A model generated the notes under the pieces. The model saw only the letters and a program-made list of their open reading frames with translations, was not told the DNA's origin and searched no databases. From a virus: a stretch of DNA of 41,998 nt. This document shows positions 33,657 to 41,713 of this stretch, one piece after another (the first letter of the stretch is position 1; every line of letters starts with the position of its first letter). The stretch covers positions 1 to 41,998 of the IMG/VR virus record IMGVR_UViG_3300031787_010453; one strand, written 5' to 3'. A program made the position numbers and the translations under genes.

Positions 33657-33666
33657 TATATATTAA
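33657..33666 (-). promoter_or_regulatory. Putative phage late promoter motif TTAATATATA
   Basis: Exact match five bases from the ATG at 33651. It directly abuts the TTTG (33667-33670) of a divergent host-type promoter, so the two promoters are back to back. Confidence 0.5.
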
Positions 33667-33697
33667 TTTGTCATCTTAAAAAGGATTATTATCTTTG
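33667..33697 (+). promoter_or_regulatory. Host-type promoter (TTTG-19-TATCTTTG)
   Basis: TTTG 33667-33670 and TATCTTTG 33690-33697, 19-base spacer, upstream of the isolated plus-strand gene at 33714. Confidence 0.75.
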
Positions 33698-33713
33698 TAG
33701 AAATAATTAAAAG

Positions 33714-33905
33714 ATGGCAAGAGAAAAAGATATTATTAGATTAGAGAAAGAGATTAAAAGTAAAATGGCTCAGATTAAAAACAAAAAATTAGCACCATCT
33801 GAGTCTGGTATTGGAAAACTTATCAATCTAATGAAAACTTTTGATGAGCCTCTTTTTGATAAATTGATGTCTGATTATAAACAGATACTCAAAGATATAA
33901 AGTAA
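33714..33905 (+). CDS. Small basic helical protein, isolated plus-strand gene
   Basis: 63 residues (MAREKDIIRLEKEIKSKMAQ...), lysine-rich and helical. The only plus-strand gene in a minus-strand block of more than 20 kb, with its own well-formed host-type promoter. It ends next to the stop of the histidine kinase gene (33906). A separately controlled, probably early gene; function unknown. Confidence 0.65.
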   Translation: MAREKDIIRLEKEIKSKMAQIKNKKLAPSESGIGKLINLMKTFDEPLFDKLMSDYKQILKDIK

Positions 33906-35438
33906 TTATTTAACTTTAATCTTCATCTTAGTTCCGGTTGATATCTTTTCACAACTAAGTTCAAATCCGTGCTCTTTGATAATTGCTAAACAGATATTCA
34001 GACCAAGTCCGGCCTCTTCAATATCTTTGTGTTTAGCTTTAATAATCTTTTCAAATTGTCTTTCTGAAAGACCTCTACCATTGTCTTCTACAACTATGTT
34101 ATCTTCTTCTAAATAAATCTTGACTAATTTATTCTCACTATCATTATATTTGAGACCATTTTTAATTAAGTTGTCAACAGCATTCCAGAAAAGTGTTTCA
34201 TTTGCCTCTAAAGTTGTAAGTTCTCCTAATTCAACTTGCTGATGATAAGAAGTTTTAGAAATTGAATCTTCTAATAATTGTCTGATATCAACTTCTTTCT
34301 TTTCCAAAACAACATTTTGTTTTACTAAGTTTGTAAATTCATAAACACTCTTATAAACTTTTTGAGTGTGATTTAAACCTTCTCTAATCATTTTAACTGA
34401 TCCGTCAATCTTTAGATTTTTTAACTCATCTGGAGTAATTCTTTTTTCCAAAGATGAAATTCCTCTTGGTATATAAGTATTGATTCCTGAATGCATATCG
34501 TGTCTGATTATTCTAGCAGCATGTTCTAAATAAGTATTCTTTTTATTTATGTCTTCTAATTGTCTTTCAATTTCTTTATCTTGAACTTTAATAGTTCTTC
34601 TTTGTAAAAGTGCTAATACAGAAAGTATAAGAACGGTGATTGCTAAAATAGCACCCCATAGCCAATTTTTGATAACTTGTTTCTCTTCCTTTAATGTTTC
34701 TTTGTCAATATTCAAATCAATTACTTGTTTCTCTTTCTTTAAGGATTTGATATTAACATCTTTAGCATCAATTAGGTCTTGACTGCCATTGTTATCTATT
34801 AATTGCTTTTTTTCTTTTTGGATTTTTTCAATTTGATTATCAATTTGTTTAGAAAGATTTTCTAAATCTTCTTTTGATAAACTATTAAATGTTTGTGGAA
34901 GATTTTTAAGAAAATCTGCATCTTTTTTAAGACTTTGTAATTCAGAAATACTCAATTCTGTTTTAGATTCTTCAGTTTTTTTCTCCAATTTATATTCTTT
35001 TTCTAACTCATTTCTAATTTCCTTTCTAATTTGAGAAATATTATTATAGTATGAGCTATCTCTAAAAACGTCTTTTAGTCTAACTCCTTTTTTTTCAGAA
35101 AATCTTTTAATTTTAGAAAGGTAAAAGTCAGCTTCTTGATAAAGGCCTTTATTATAAAACTCTACTCCTAACTCTCTATAAAGTCTTGCTTGTTCAGTAG
35201 TTATTTTATTTACATCTTCTAATGAAGCTGGATTTAATTTATAAATTAATTCCATTATAGTCTCATCTTCCGGCAAGATAGGAACACCTTGGTCATAAAC
35301 TGCCTCATATTCATTTATCTTATTGTAAATAACATTTTCAGACTTATTTTTTAATGTGTCAATATATTGATTAAAATTTATTTGAGAAAATAAATTGCAT
35401 GAGAATAAAGTTATTAAAGTTAAAAGTAGTGGTTTCAT
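33906..35438 (-). CDS. Membrane sensor histidine kinase with TPR-like periplasmic part
   Basis: 510 residues. Signal peptide MKPLLLTLITLFSCNLFSQ; extracytoplasmic region with a TPR-like helix pair (82-112) and long coiled coil (140-255); one transmembrane segment (258-279, NWLWGAILAITVLILSVLAL); H-box RIIRHDMHSG with candidate phospho-acceptor His313; N-box DNLIKNGLKY (Asn423, Asn427); G1 EDNGRG (451-456); G2 GLGL (477-480). This is a complete flavobacterial-style two-component kinase. No response regulator is in the window. An exact late motif lies just upstream. Highly unusual for a phage; probably acquired from a host. Confidence 0.88.
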   Translation of the reverse strand: MKPLLLTLITLFSCNLFSQINFNQYIDTLKNKSENVIYNKINEYEAVYDQGVPILPEDETIMELIYKLNPASLEDVNKITTEQARLYRELGVEFYNKGLYQEADFYLSKIKRFSEKKGVRLKDVFRDSSYYNNISQIRKEIRNELEKEYKLEKKTEESKTELSISELQSLKKDADFLKNLPQTFNSLSKEDLENLSKQIDNQIEKIQKEKKQLIDNNGSQDLIDAKDVNIKSLKKEKQVIDLNIDKETLKEEKQVIKNWLWGAILAITVLILSVLALLQRRTIKVQDKEIERQLEDINKKNTYLEHAARIIRHDMHSGINTYIPRGISSLEKRITPDELKNLKIDGSVKMIREGLNHTQKVYKSVYEFTNLVKQNVVLEKKEVDIRQLLEDSISKTSYHQQVELGELTTLEANETLFWNAVDNLIKNGLKYNDSENKLVKIYLEEDNIVVEDNGRGLSERQFEKIIKAKHKDIEEAGLGLNICLAIIKEHGFELSCEKISTGTKMKIKVK

Positions 35439-35443
35439 AAATC

Positions 35444-35453
35444 TATATATTAA
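35444..35453 (-). promoter_or_regulatory. Putative phage late promoter motif TTAATATATA
   Basis: Exact match five bases before the ATG of the histidine kinase at 35438, implying phage-controlled expression of a host-like gene. Confidence 0.45.
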
Positions 35454-35462
35454 TAAAAAATA

Positions 35463-35738
35463 TTAATAGAAAGTATTTTTCAACTCAAATTCAATGTCAT
35501 CATCATCACTTTTTTCAAAATCAAAATCGAATCCCATATTTACAATATATGATGCGACACAATCAACCATCATTGGATCCGCTCCTCTTTCTTCCATGTA
35601 TTTCATATAGTCTTGAATAGTGAAACTACCTTTCTCATTTTTTAGTTTTTGTAATTTAGGTAAAATGTCTTTAGCGATATCTTCATGAATATCAGAGTCT
35701 AATTTTCCGTAAGATTCAAAAGTTTTTAAATGTCTCAT
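35463..35738 (-). CDS. Small leader-bearing protein
   Basis: 91 residues, MRHLKTFESYGKLDSD; leader ending T-F-E-S. Body helical, with an acidic C-terminus (FEKSDDDDIEFELKNTFY). Lies 13 bases after the ankyrin gene, in the same operon. Function unknown. Confidence 0.68.
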   Translation of the reverse strand: MRHLKTFESYGKLDSDIHEDIAKDILPKLQKLKNEKGSFTIQDYMKYMEERGADPMMVDCVASYIVNMGFDFDFEKSDDDDIEFELKNTFY

Positions 35739-35751
35739 ATCTATATTTTTT

Positions 35752-37818
35752 TTACATTTCTTCTACCCAAGGTTTCTTACCTCTTCTTTCAAGTTTCTCA
35801 CACATATCTTTCCACTCATTAGGCTCAAATTTAAGTGCATTTTCTTTTAAGAATTGTCCTACTTGTTTTTTTAAGTCACCATTTGGAAGTTTTCTTGTAT
35901 GACCCATCCAAGCAAAAGCATCAACAAATCCAGATTTACAACCTTTTGACATTTGGTCATTTATAATATCCATTCTACCATATTCAGCAGCCCATTTAAC
36001 TACAAAGTTTTTACCAGCTTCTTCTGATTTAACTCCATATTTTAATAACATTTGGTATCCAGCAAAATAAGATTCTCCAATCTCTGTAAGACTTTTCCAA
36101 GATCCTTTACAAACTTTTCTGATTGGAAGATTTGAATTAAAGTTAGCATCAGCTCCTGCTTTTAAACAGAATTCTAAAGCATCTTCATCACAAACAATGT
36201 TATTAAATACATCACCTGTAAGAACCGCGTGATTAGAAACTAACAACTTAATCATTTCCATATCTTTAGCTTTAGCAATTGCTGAATCAGCTCCTTTTTG
36301 TAAGTTAGGTGTTCCACCCAACGCAAAAATCATTTTAACTCTTTCTATATCATTATCTTCAACAGCATTGATAAGAGCTTTTCCATTATCTCTATTTATG
36401 TCAGCTCCAAATTCTTTAACATATCCTTGTAAATCAGCCGCTGTAATAGTCCTTTCTCTACCAGTTTCTGGGTCCGGAATAGTTTTCTTAATAATAAATC
36501 TTTCAGCGTCTTTTGCTCTCTTTCTTCTGTCAATTTCTTCTTGACTAAGAGGTTGTAAGATATCAAAAAGACTATCACCAATCTCGTATTCATTCTCCCA
36601 TTGTTTTAAGAGTGATTTAAACTCACCACCTATATAATTATTATTCACTGTTTGACAAGCACCATTATCCCAACTTCTATTCGGTTTCATTGTAATTCCA
36701 ATAGTCCATCTAGTATTTGTAGATGAAAGATTAAAATTATAAATGTAGTATTGAATATTATACTCACCTAAATAACTATTCCAGTGAGACTCGGTATTCA
36801 CAATACAGTGTGAGCAGTGAGAGTTTAGCATTTTGTTAGCCGCGTAAGAATTGACCTCTACTATCATAATACCAGATACATTGTAAATAACTTTACATCC
36901 TTTAACACCAAGTAAGTCATTTACTTTATTAATCTTTTCAATTCTATCAGAGTATCCTTCTGTTCCAGAGGCGTCTAAGTGTTGTTTTGCAGCTCTGATA
37001 AACTCAACAAGTGGATTTTCCTCATTATTAAATCTAGCTAATCTACTTCTCCAAACTAATTTTCCAAAATTTGGATTTGGTTTTCCATCTCTTGTTGTCT
37101 CCCAATTATCAACAAGCATTTCGCCAAAGAAAGTTTTCCAAATAATTTCTTTTTTATCATCTGGAGTGATACTTTCAAAACCAACAGCTATTTCTATTAG
37201 TTGTTCCATTTGAAGTTCAGTTGCTGAGTTAGCAGCTTTTTTCAATTTTGGAGGAAGAGTATCAATAATTTTTTTAACCTTTCTATAGTCTCCTAATTTA
37301 TCTAATTCATCCGAAAGAATCTCAGCATTTGTATGATTGTTAGATGGATTTGGAATTGACTCATCTATAAAGTTAATATCAAATTTCTTTGGAAGTTTAT
37401 CTAACAAGTCTTTATATTCTATAAGAAGACCATAAAGTCTTTCAACTTCTTCATAAGATATTCCTTCAATGAAATACATATAAACAAAATTATAAAGATA
37501 TCCGATGTTTGGTTGAAAAAGGTCTCTTAGCTTAACAAACTCTTCATTGCGTTCAAGATTTCTAACTTGTTCATCTGTTAATCTAACATCTCTCATTTTC
37601 ATTCTGATTTCGTTAAATTGTTCCGGTGTAAAGTCATTTTTAGAAAGACCTTTCTTTTCACCATTTCTTAATTGGTAATCTAACTCAGAATCAACAAATT
37701 TTAAATCAGTAGCCAACTTTTTTATAACAAATTGGTCTTTCAAAAACTTTTTTGATTTATCAAGATTCTCATTAAGAGGATGTAAATTAGTAAATTGGTT
37801 ATATCTAAATAACTTCAT
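35752..37818 (-). CDS. Leader-bearing ankyrin-repeat protein
   Basis: 688 residues from the ATG at 37818, four bases after the upstream stop; a frame starting 11 codons earlier (37851) overlaps the upstream gene and lacks the leader at its N-terminus. Starts MKLFRYNQFTNLHPLNENL, a longer leader with a possible cut after L-N-E. Helical region to about 270, then a domain with SHCSHCIVNTESHWNSYLG and RWTIGITMKP (about 335-385) that also looks like the Cys motif of the gene at 1-1842. The C-terminal third has ankyrin-type repeats (GKALINAVEDNDIERVKMIF, MEMIKLLVSN, DALEFCLKAGAD). Candidate injected effector; function unknown. Confidence 0.72.
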   Translation of the reverse strand: MKLFRYNQFTNLHPLNENLDKSKKFLKDQFVIKKLATDLKFVDSELDYQLRNGEKKGLSKNDFTPEQFNEIRMKMRDVRLTDEQVRNLERNEEFVKLRDLFQPNIGYLYNFVYMYFIEGISYEEVERLYGLLIEYKDLLDKLPKKFDINFIDESIPNPSNNHTNAEILSDELDKLGDYRKVKKIIDTLPPKLKKAANSATELQMEQLIEIAVGFESITPDDKKEIIWKTFFGEMLVDNWETTRDGKPNPNFGKLVWRSRLARFNNEENPLVEFIRAAKQHLDASGTEGYSDRIEKINKVNDLLGVKGCKVIYNVSGIMIVEVNSYAANKMLNSHCSHCIVNTESHWNSYLGEYNIQYYIYNFNLSSTNTRWTIGITMKPNRSWDNGACQTVNNNYIGGEFKSLLKQWENEYEIGDSLFDILQPLSQEEIDRRKRAKDAERFIIKKTIPDPETGRERTITAADLQGYVKEFGADINRDNGKALINAVEDNDIERVKMIFALGGTPNLQKGADSAIAKAKDMEMIKLLVSNHAVLTGDVFNNIVCDEDALEFCLKAGADANFNSNLPIRKVCKGSWKSLTEIGESYFAGYQMLLKYGVKSEEAGKNFVVKWAAEYGRMDIINDQMSKGCKSGFVDAFAWMGHTRKLPNGDLKKQVGQFLKENALKFEPNEWKDMCEKLERRGKKPWVEEM

Positions 37819-37822
37819 AAAT

Positions 37823-38800
37823 TTATTTTTTCTTTTTTGATTCTCCAGCAAACGGACTTAATAAATGTTTTAGATTCCAAGATGGAATAAATTTCTTATT
37901 ATGTTTTTCATAGTCTTCGTATGATTCAATTCCTGAATCTACAACATTTTGATAGTATTGGATATTAGCACCTTGTTTATTTAAGTCGGATATTCTATCT
38001 CCAATGTCAATTCCTTTGGTCATTTTTCTTAACTTATTCCATTGATCGACCGTTTGTTGTCTTGGAAGAGATTCGTTTACATAATCTACAAAGTTTAAAA
38101 TCTTAGACTCAGATAACTGACCTTTAGACATTTCAATCACCTCTTTTGATGTTGTTGTGAAATAAAGACCGTCTTTTATAAACTCATTTCTGTTTGCAAT
38201 TGAAACTCCATTTTTACCAGGAAAAGCCGTTATAACAGAAAGAACTACTTTATCTCCTAATTTACCTAATTTAGCTCCAATAAAACTTAAAAAGGTAGTT
38301 TTTTCACCTTCACCCTGTTTTACTTTAATATTAAATTCATTACCTCTAGAATCTTTGTATGTATAAACATTCATAGATTTAAATTCATCTGAATTAGCAT
38401 CTAACTGATGGACATTTTCAACACCAACATCTGTTTTAGAATCTAAACCTAACCATTTAAACTTTTCAGCTTCATCTGGATTTGTAACTTTTGTTTCACT
38501 TGGACCAAACCCTTTGGTCATTTCAGTTGGTTTATTATTTTTAACTAACTCAACGATTGCTTTCTTTAAATCAACTCCTTTATCAAATTTAGAACCTGGT
38601 ATAGTTTCTTCAACATGTGAATCTGTTATATGAGATAAATCTCCTAATAATAGAATAAAGTCACCGGATTCATAAACTGTATCTTTATTTGCCTCAACTT
38701 TTCCTTTCAGAAATTGATTATTATCAATCATCGATTGAATTTGAGAGTATATTAATTCTTCCCCATCTTCTACATTTTCAAATAATCTTATGTGTTTCAT
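37823..38800 (-). CDS. Leader-bearing protein with internal leader-like site
   Basis: 325 residues, MKHIRLFENVEDGEE; leader ending L-F-E-N. Middle region with MNVYTYKDSRGNEFNIKVKQG and KVVLSVITAFPGK suggests a beta domain. At 233-244, KILNFVDYVNES repeats the leader pattern inside the protein and might be a second processing site. Basic tail SWNLKHLLSPFAGESKKKK. No family recognised. Overlaps the next upstream gene by four bases. Confidence 0.7.
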   Translation of the reverse strand: MKHIRLFENVEDGEELIYSQIQSMIDNNQFLKGKVEANKDTVYESGDFILLLGDLSHITDSHVEETIPGSKFDKGVDLKKAIVELVKNNKPTEMTKGFGPSETKVTNPDEAEKFKWLGLDSKTDVGVENVHQLDANSDEFKSMNVYTYKDSRGNEFNIKVKQGEGEKTTFLSFIGAKLGKLGDKVVLSVITAFPGKNGVSIANRNEFIKDGLYFTTTSKEVIEMSKGQLSESKILNFVDYVNESLPRQQTVDQWNKLRKMTKGIDIGDRISDLNKQGANIQYYQNVVDSGIESYEDYEKHNKKFIPSWNLKHLLSPFAGESKKKK

Positions 38801-39231
38801 TGTTGTAATAATTCTTTTATATCATTCAAAAGTTCAGATACATCATCAAATGAACCAGAGAAAGCATATCCGTCTCCACCACAACTAAATTCAAAAATAA
38901 CTTTTGAGTTGTATTTATTTTTACCTTCAGTTCTTCTTTCATACATATCAAATTCATCTGGAATGCTTTCGTAAGTATTATCCATGTTCATTCTTACAAA
39001 ATCATCAGCAATACTTTCAGATTCTTGTTCTGATTTACCTGCTGATATAAGGCTATTGTAAACTAATGTGTTTATAATATTTTCTAATGTACTTTCAGAA
39101 CCATAACTGTAACGGGCTTCAACCTTTTCGTTTAGATGGTCCTCAAATTGTTCAAGTGTTGTTTCATCAGTCACTACGAATTCTTCATCTTCGTTAGATT
39201 CAAATAACTTAAATGATTTAATATATTTCAT
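38797..39231 (-). CDS. Leader-bearing protein, first gene of its operon
   Basis: 144 residues, MKYIKSFKLFESNEDEE, one of the clearest leaders, cut expected after L-F-E. Very acidic body with CGGDGYAFSG near the C-terminus. An exact late motif lies at 39251-39260, 19 bases before the start. Function unknown. Confidence 0.72.
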   Translation of the reverse strand: MKYIKSFKLFESNEDEEFVVTDETTLEQFEDHLNEKVEARYSYGSESTLENIINTLVYNSLISAGKSEQESESIADDFVRMNMDNTYESIPDEFDMYERRTEGKNKYNSKVIFEFSCGGDGYAFSGSFDDVSELLNDIKELLQQ

Positions 39232-39250
39232 ATTAAAAATTAATTTTTAG

Positions 39251-39260
39251 TATATATTAA
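39251..39260 (-). promoter_or_regulatory. Putative phage late promoter motif TTAATATATA
   Basis: Exact match upstream of the leader-gene run 39231 to 35463, directly after the nrdB terminator. Confidence 0.5.
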
Positions 39261-39262
39261 AA

Positions 39263-39291
39263 GTAAAAAACCCACTTTTTAAAAGTGGGTT
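39263..39291 (-). terminator. Terminator downstream of nrdB
   Basis: Stem AACCCACTTTT / AAAAGTGGGTT with a T run on the minus strand (plus-strand A run 39265-39270). Confidence 0.8.
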
Positions 39292-39319
39292 AAAAACAAA
39301 AAAAGAAAAAAACAAACGA

Positions 39320-40279
39320 TTAGAAATCATCATCTAAGTTATCAAAGTCGATAGCTTTGTCAGATGCCTTTTGATATTCAGAAACCCTCTTCTCAAAAAA
39401 GTTAGACTTGTTTTGAAGTGATAACATTTCCATAAAATCAAATGGATTTTCCACACCGTAAACTTTTGAACAACCAAGTTCAGTTAGCCAAAAGTCAGCA
39501 ACATACTCAATATATTGTTGCATAAGTTTAGAATTCATACCAATCAGTGCCACTGGCAGTGAATCTGTAATAAATTCTTTCTCAATCTCAACTGCTTCAC
39601 ATATAATTTGTTTAATTCTATCTTCAGTGACTTTATTTTGGACATATTTACTGTGTAGCATACAAGCAAACATACAGTGAAGTCCTTCATCTCTTGAGAT
39701 TAACTCATTTGAAAAAGTAAGACCCGGCATAAGACCTCTCTTTTTTAACCAGAAAATTGAACAAAAAGATCCAGAAAAGAAAATACCTTCAACAGCTGCA
39801 AATGCAATAAGTCTTTCAGCAAATGATTCTGATGAAATCCATTTAAGAGCCCAATCAGCCTTCTTTTTAACCGCAGGTACTGTTTGAATAGCATTAAAAA
39901 GATAATCTCTTTCCTGTGAGTTTTTGATGTAAGTGTCAATTAAAAGAGAATAAGTTTCAGAGTGAATATTTTCAATTGCTATTTGAAATCCATAAAAACA
40001 TTTTGCTTCTGGATATTGTACTTCTTTTAAAAAGTTTTCAGCTAAATTCTCATTTACAATTCCGTCAGATGCTGCAAAGAAAGCCAAAACATGTTTAATG
40101 TAATGTCTTTCATCATCATTTAATTTTTCATTCCAATCCGTAAGATCTTGCGCCAAGTCAATTTCTTCAGCAGTCCAGAATGAATGTTCAGCAGTTTTGT
40201 ACAATTCCCAAATATCATTGTATTTCAATGGGAAAAGAACAAATCGATTAGGGTTTTCTGTTAATATGTGTTCGTTCAT
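39320..40279 (-). CDS. nrdB: Ribonucleotide reductase, class I beta subunit
   Basis: 319 residues. Di-iron ligands are visible in ENIHSETY (Glu103, His106), AVEGIFF (Glu164) and RDEGLH (Glu198, His201); Tyr110 in SETY is the expected radical tyrosine. The C-terminus ends NLDDDF, the usual tail that docks on NrdA. Makes deoxynucleotides for phage replication together with an NrdA not present in this window. Single-gene unit with its own terminator and a near-match to the late motif (TATATATTGA on the plus strand, 40301-40310). Confidence 0.95.
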   Translation of the reverse strand: MNEHILTENPNRFVLFPLKYNDIWELYKTAEHSFWTAEEIDLAQDLTDWNEKLNDDERHYIKHVLAFFAASDGIVNENLAENFLKEVQYPEAKCFYGFQIAIENIHSETYSLLIDTYIKNSQERDYLFNAIQTVPAVKKKADWALKWISSESFAERLIAFAAVEGIFFSGSFCSIFWLKKRGLMPGLTFSNELISRDEGLHCMFACMLHSKYVQNKVTEDRIKQIICEAVEIEKEFITDSLPVALIGMNSKLMQQYIEYVADFWLTELGCSKVYGVENPFDFMEMLSLQNKSNFFEKRVSEYQKASDKAIDFDNLDDDF

Positions 40280-40373
40280 AAATTTTATTTTGATTTAGAT
40301 TATATATTGAAAAAAGACACTGTTGTTTATATTAATTTTGTAAATTATGAAAAGAAAAAATATTTAAAAACGA

Positions 40374-40402
40374 AAAGGGGAAGTAGCGAATTTCCCCTTT
40401 TC
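40374..40402 (-). terminator. Strong hairpin terminator
   Basis: AAAGGGGAA / TTTCCCCTTT stem with an 8-base loop and a T-rich run on the minus strand. It ends the transcript of the secreted-protein gene at 40467-41288. Confidence 0.85.
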
Positions 40403-40418
40403 TATTAGCATAACTAAT

Positions 40419-40452
40419 ACCGGTCCTAAAGATGGGACTTTCGTCCTCCGGT
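40419..40452 (-). ncRNA. Structured 3' UTR element
   Basis: Between the stop at 40467 and the terminator. On the minus strand ACCGG...CCGGT (40448-40452 with 40419-40423) encloses GGAC-GAAA-GTCC, a stem with a GNRA tetraloop (40435-40446). The same GTCC can also pair with a second GGAC nearer 40422-40425, so two folds compete. Role unknown; it may only protect the mRNA end. No gene is visible in the 188 bases between 40279 and 40467. Confidence 0.4.
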
Positions 40453-40466
40453 TCATACCTTATATA

Positions 40467-41288
40467 TTATTTTCTCATTTCGGTTGGTAGTGGTAAATCA
40501 GCTCTTAGTCCTAAAGTTATTACTGCTTGATTTCCACTAAATCCTAATATGTTATATTTTTTACCGAAATTTGTTAAATCAATTTGACCATAGAATTTAC
40601 TAACTTCTAATCTTGAAGAAAGTTTTAAACCATTAAATCCAAGAGCATCGGTTCCCAAAAATTCTTTTCTTAATTCGGAATTTTGATTTAAACCATAATC
40701 TCCACCTAATCTTCTAGTAACAAAACCACCAGATATTAATAGTCTAATTTTTTCATTTGATCTATTCAACATATTTACATCTAGTAATCTTAAAACTATA
40801 TCTCCCGAAAAAGATGATATAGTTACTGGTAATTCAATAGATGATTTTTGCCAAGTCGTATTATTCACTCTATAATCAATTTGTATTCCAACTGATCTAA
40901 TTAATTTTTGCCTAATTGTTCTTTTAATATAAATAGAATCTTTTTTATAAAAACTTTCTAGCCCAGCTATGAATTGAAAGTTAGATATATTTGAAGAAGA
41001 GTTTTGAGGAAGCAATAAGTTAGTTCCAAATAATTTAGTCTCTGATAAATTATCAGTTGTTATTTGTTCATTTTGAGAATGCACAGTGAATGTAGAAGAG
41101 CAATAAACTCTATCTACTTCAAATAAAACTCCAAGTGTTCCAACCGCTGATTGAGATTCTTTTCTTGTATCAGAAGCTGATGAAGCATACTTTATATCAG
41201 TGTTTAAATAAACTCTTAAATCGTTTGTATCCTTTTGAGAAAGAGATATAAATGGTAGTAAAAATATAATAACTTTTAAGATTTTCAT
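40467..41288 (-). CDS. Secreted/outer-membrane beta-rich protein
   Basis: 273 residues with signal peptide MKILKVIIFLLPFISLSQ. The mature part is beta-rich, with alternating polar/hydrophobic strands (NTTWQKSSIELPVTISSF, KIRLLISGGFVTRR), and ends in a strand AVITLGLRADLPL, consistent with an outer-membrane barrel or surface protein. Flavobacterial style. A cell-surface phage protein might block adsorption or alter the envelope; that is inference. Upstream TATATATCAA (plus strand 41305-41314) is a 9/10 match to the late motif. Confidence 0.65.
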   Translation of the reverse strand: MKILKVIIFLLPFISLSQKDTNDLRVYLNTDIKYASSASDTRKESQSAVGTLGVLFEVDRVYCSSTFTVHSQNEQITTDNLSETKLFGTNLLLPQNSSSNISNFQFIAGLESFYKKDSIYIKRTIRQKLIRSVGIQIDYRVNNTTWQKSSIELPVTISSFSGDIVLRLLDVNMLNRSNEKIRLLISGGFVTRRLGGDYGLNQNSELRKEFLGTDALGFNGLKLSSRLEVSKFYGQIDLTNFGKKYNILGFSGNQAVITLGLRADLPLPTEMRK

Positions 41289-41386
41289 CTTTAATTTTTA
41301 TTTTTATATATCAAAAATATCATTGTCGTATTTAAACTTTCTGTTTTATTATCATAGAAACTTAGTAATTTGTAATTAAAAATAAA

Positions 41387-41698
41387 ATGGTTAAACACGA
41401 AATTAGAGTGGAATTAGAAAAGTCAAATGAGATTTTATCATTAATTGAAAAGGCTTATTTTGAAGAAGGACTCGGTGGTAAAATTTTAGGTAAAGAACAC
41501 TACCTTACAATTGATAAAGAAGATGAAATCAATTGGACAATATTCAGTGGTCTTCATAATACAACTGTTAAAATATCCAACACAGATGTTATTGATGGAA
41601 CTATGAGATTTGTAATAGATGAAAGTGAGGAAGAAATTAAACTTTATCCAATTTCAATTTATTGCATCAAAGAAGACGATAGATATATCTTTTATTAA
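41387..41698 (+). CDS. Hypothetical protein
   Basis: 103 residues, MVKHEIRVELEKSNEIL..., acidic, alpha/beta, no recognised family. Preceded by an A-rich leader typical of the window and followed after 15 bases by the IMPDH-like gene. No convincing -7 element is seen upstream (TAATTTG lacks one base of TAnnTTTG). Confidence 0.65.
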   Translation: MVKHEIRVELEKSNEILSLIEKAYFEEGLGGKILGKEHYLTIDKEDEINWTIFSGLHNTTVKISNTDVIDGTMRFVIDESEEEIKLYPISIYCIKEDDRYIFY

Positions 41699-41713
41699 AA
41701 AATAAAAATTATT

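Noticed and set aside
41340-41386. Host-type promoter before 41387
   Set aside because: TAATTTG lacks one base of TAnnTTTG and no TTTG is found at the right distance.
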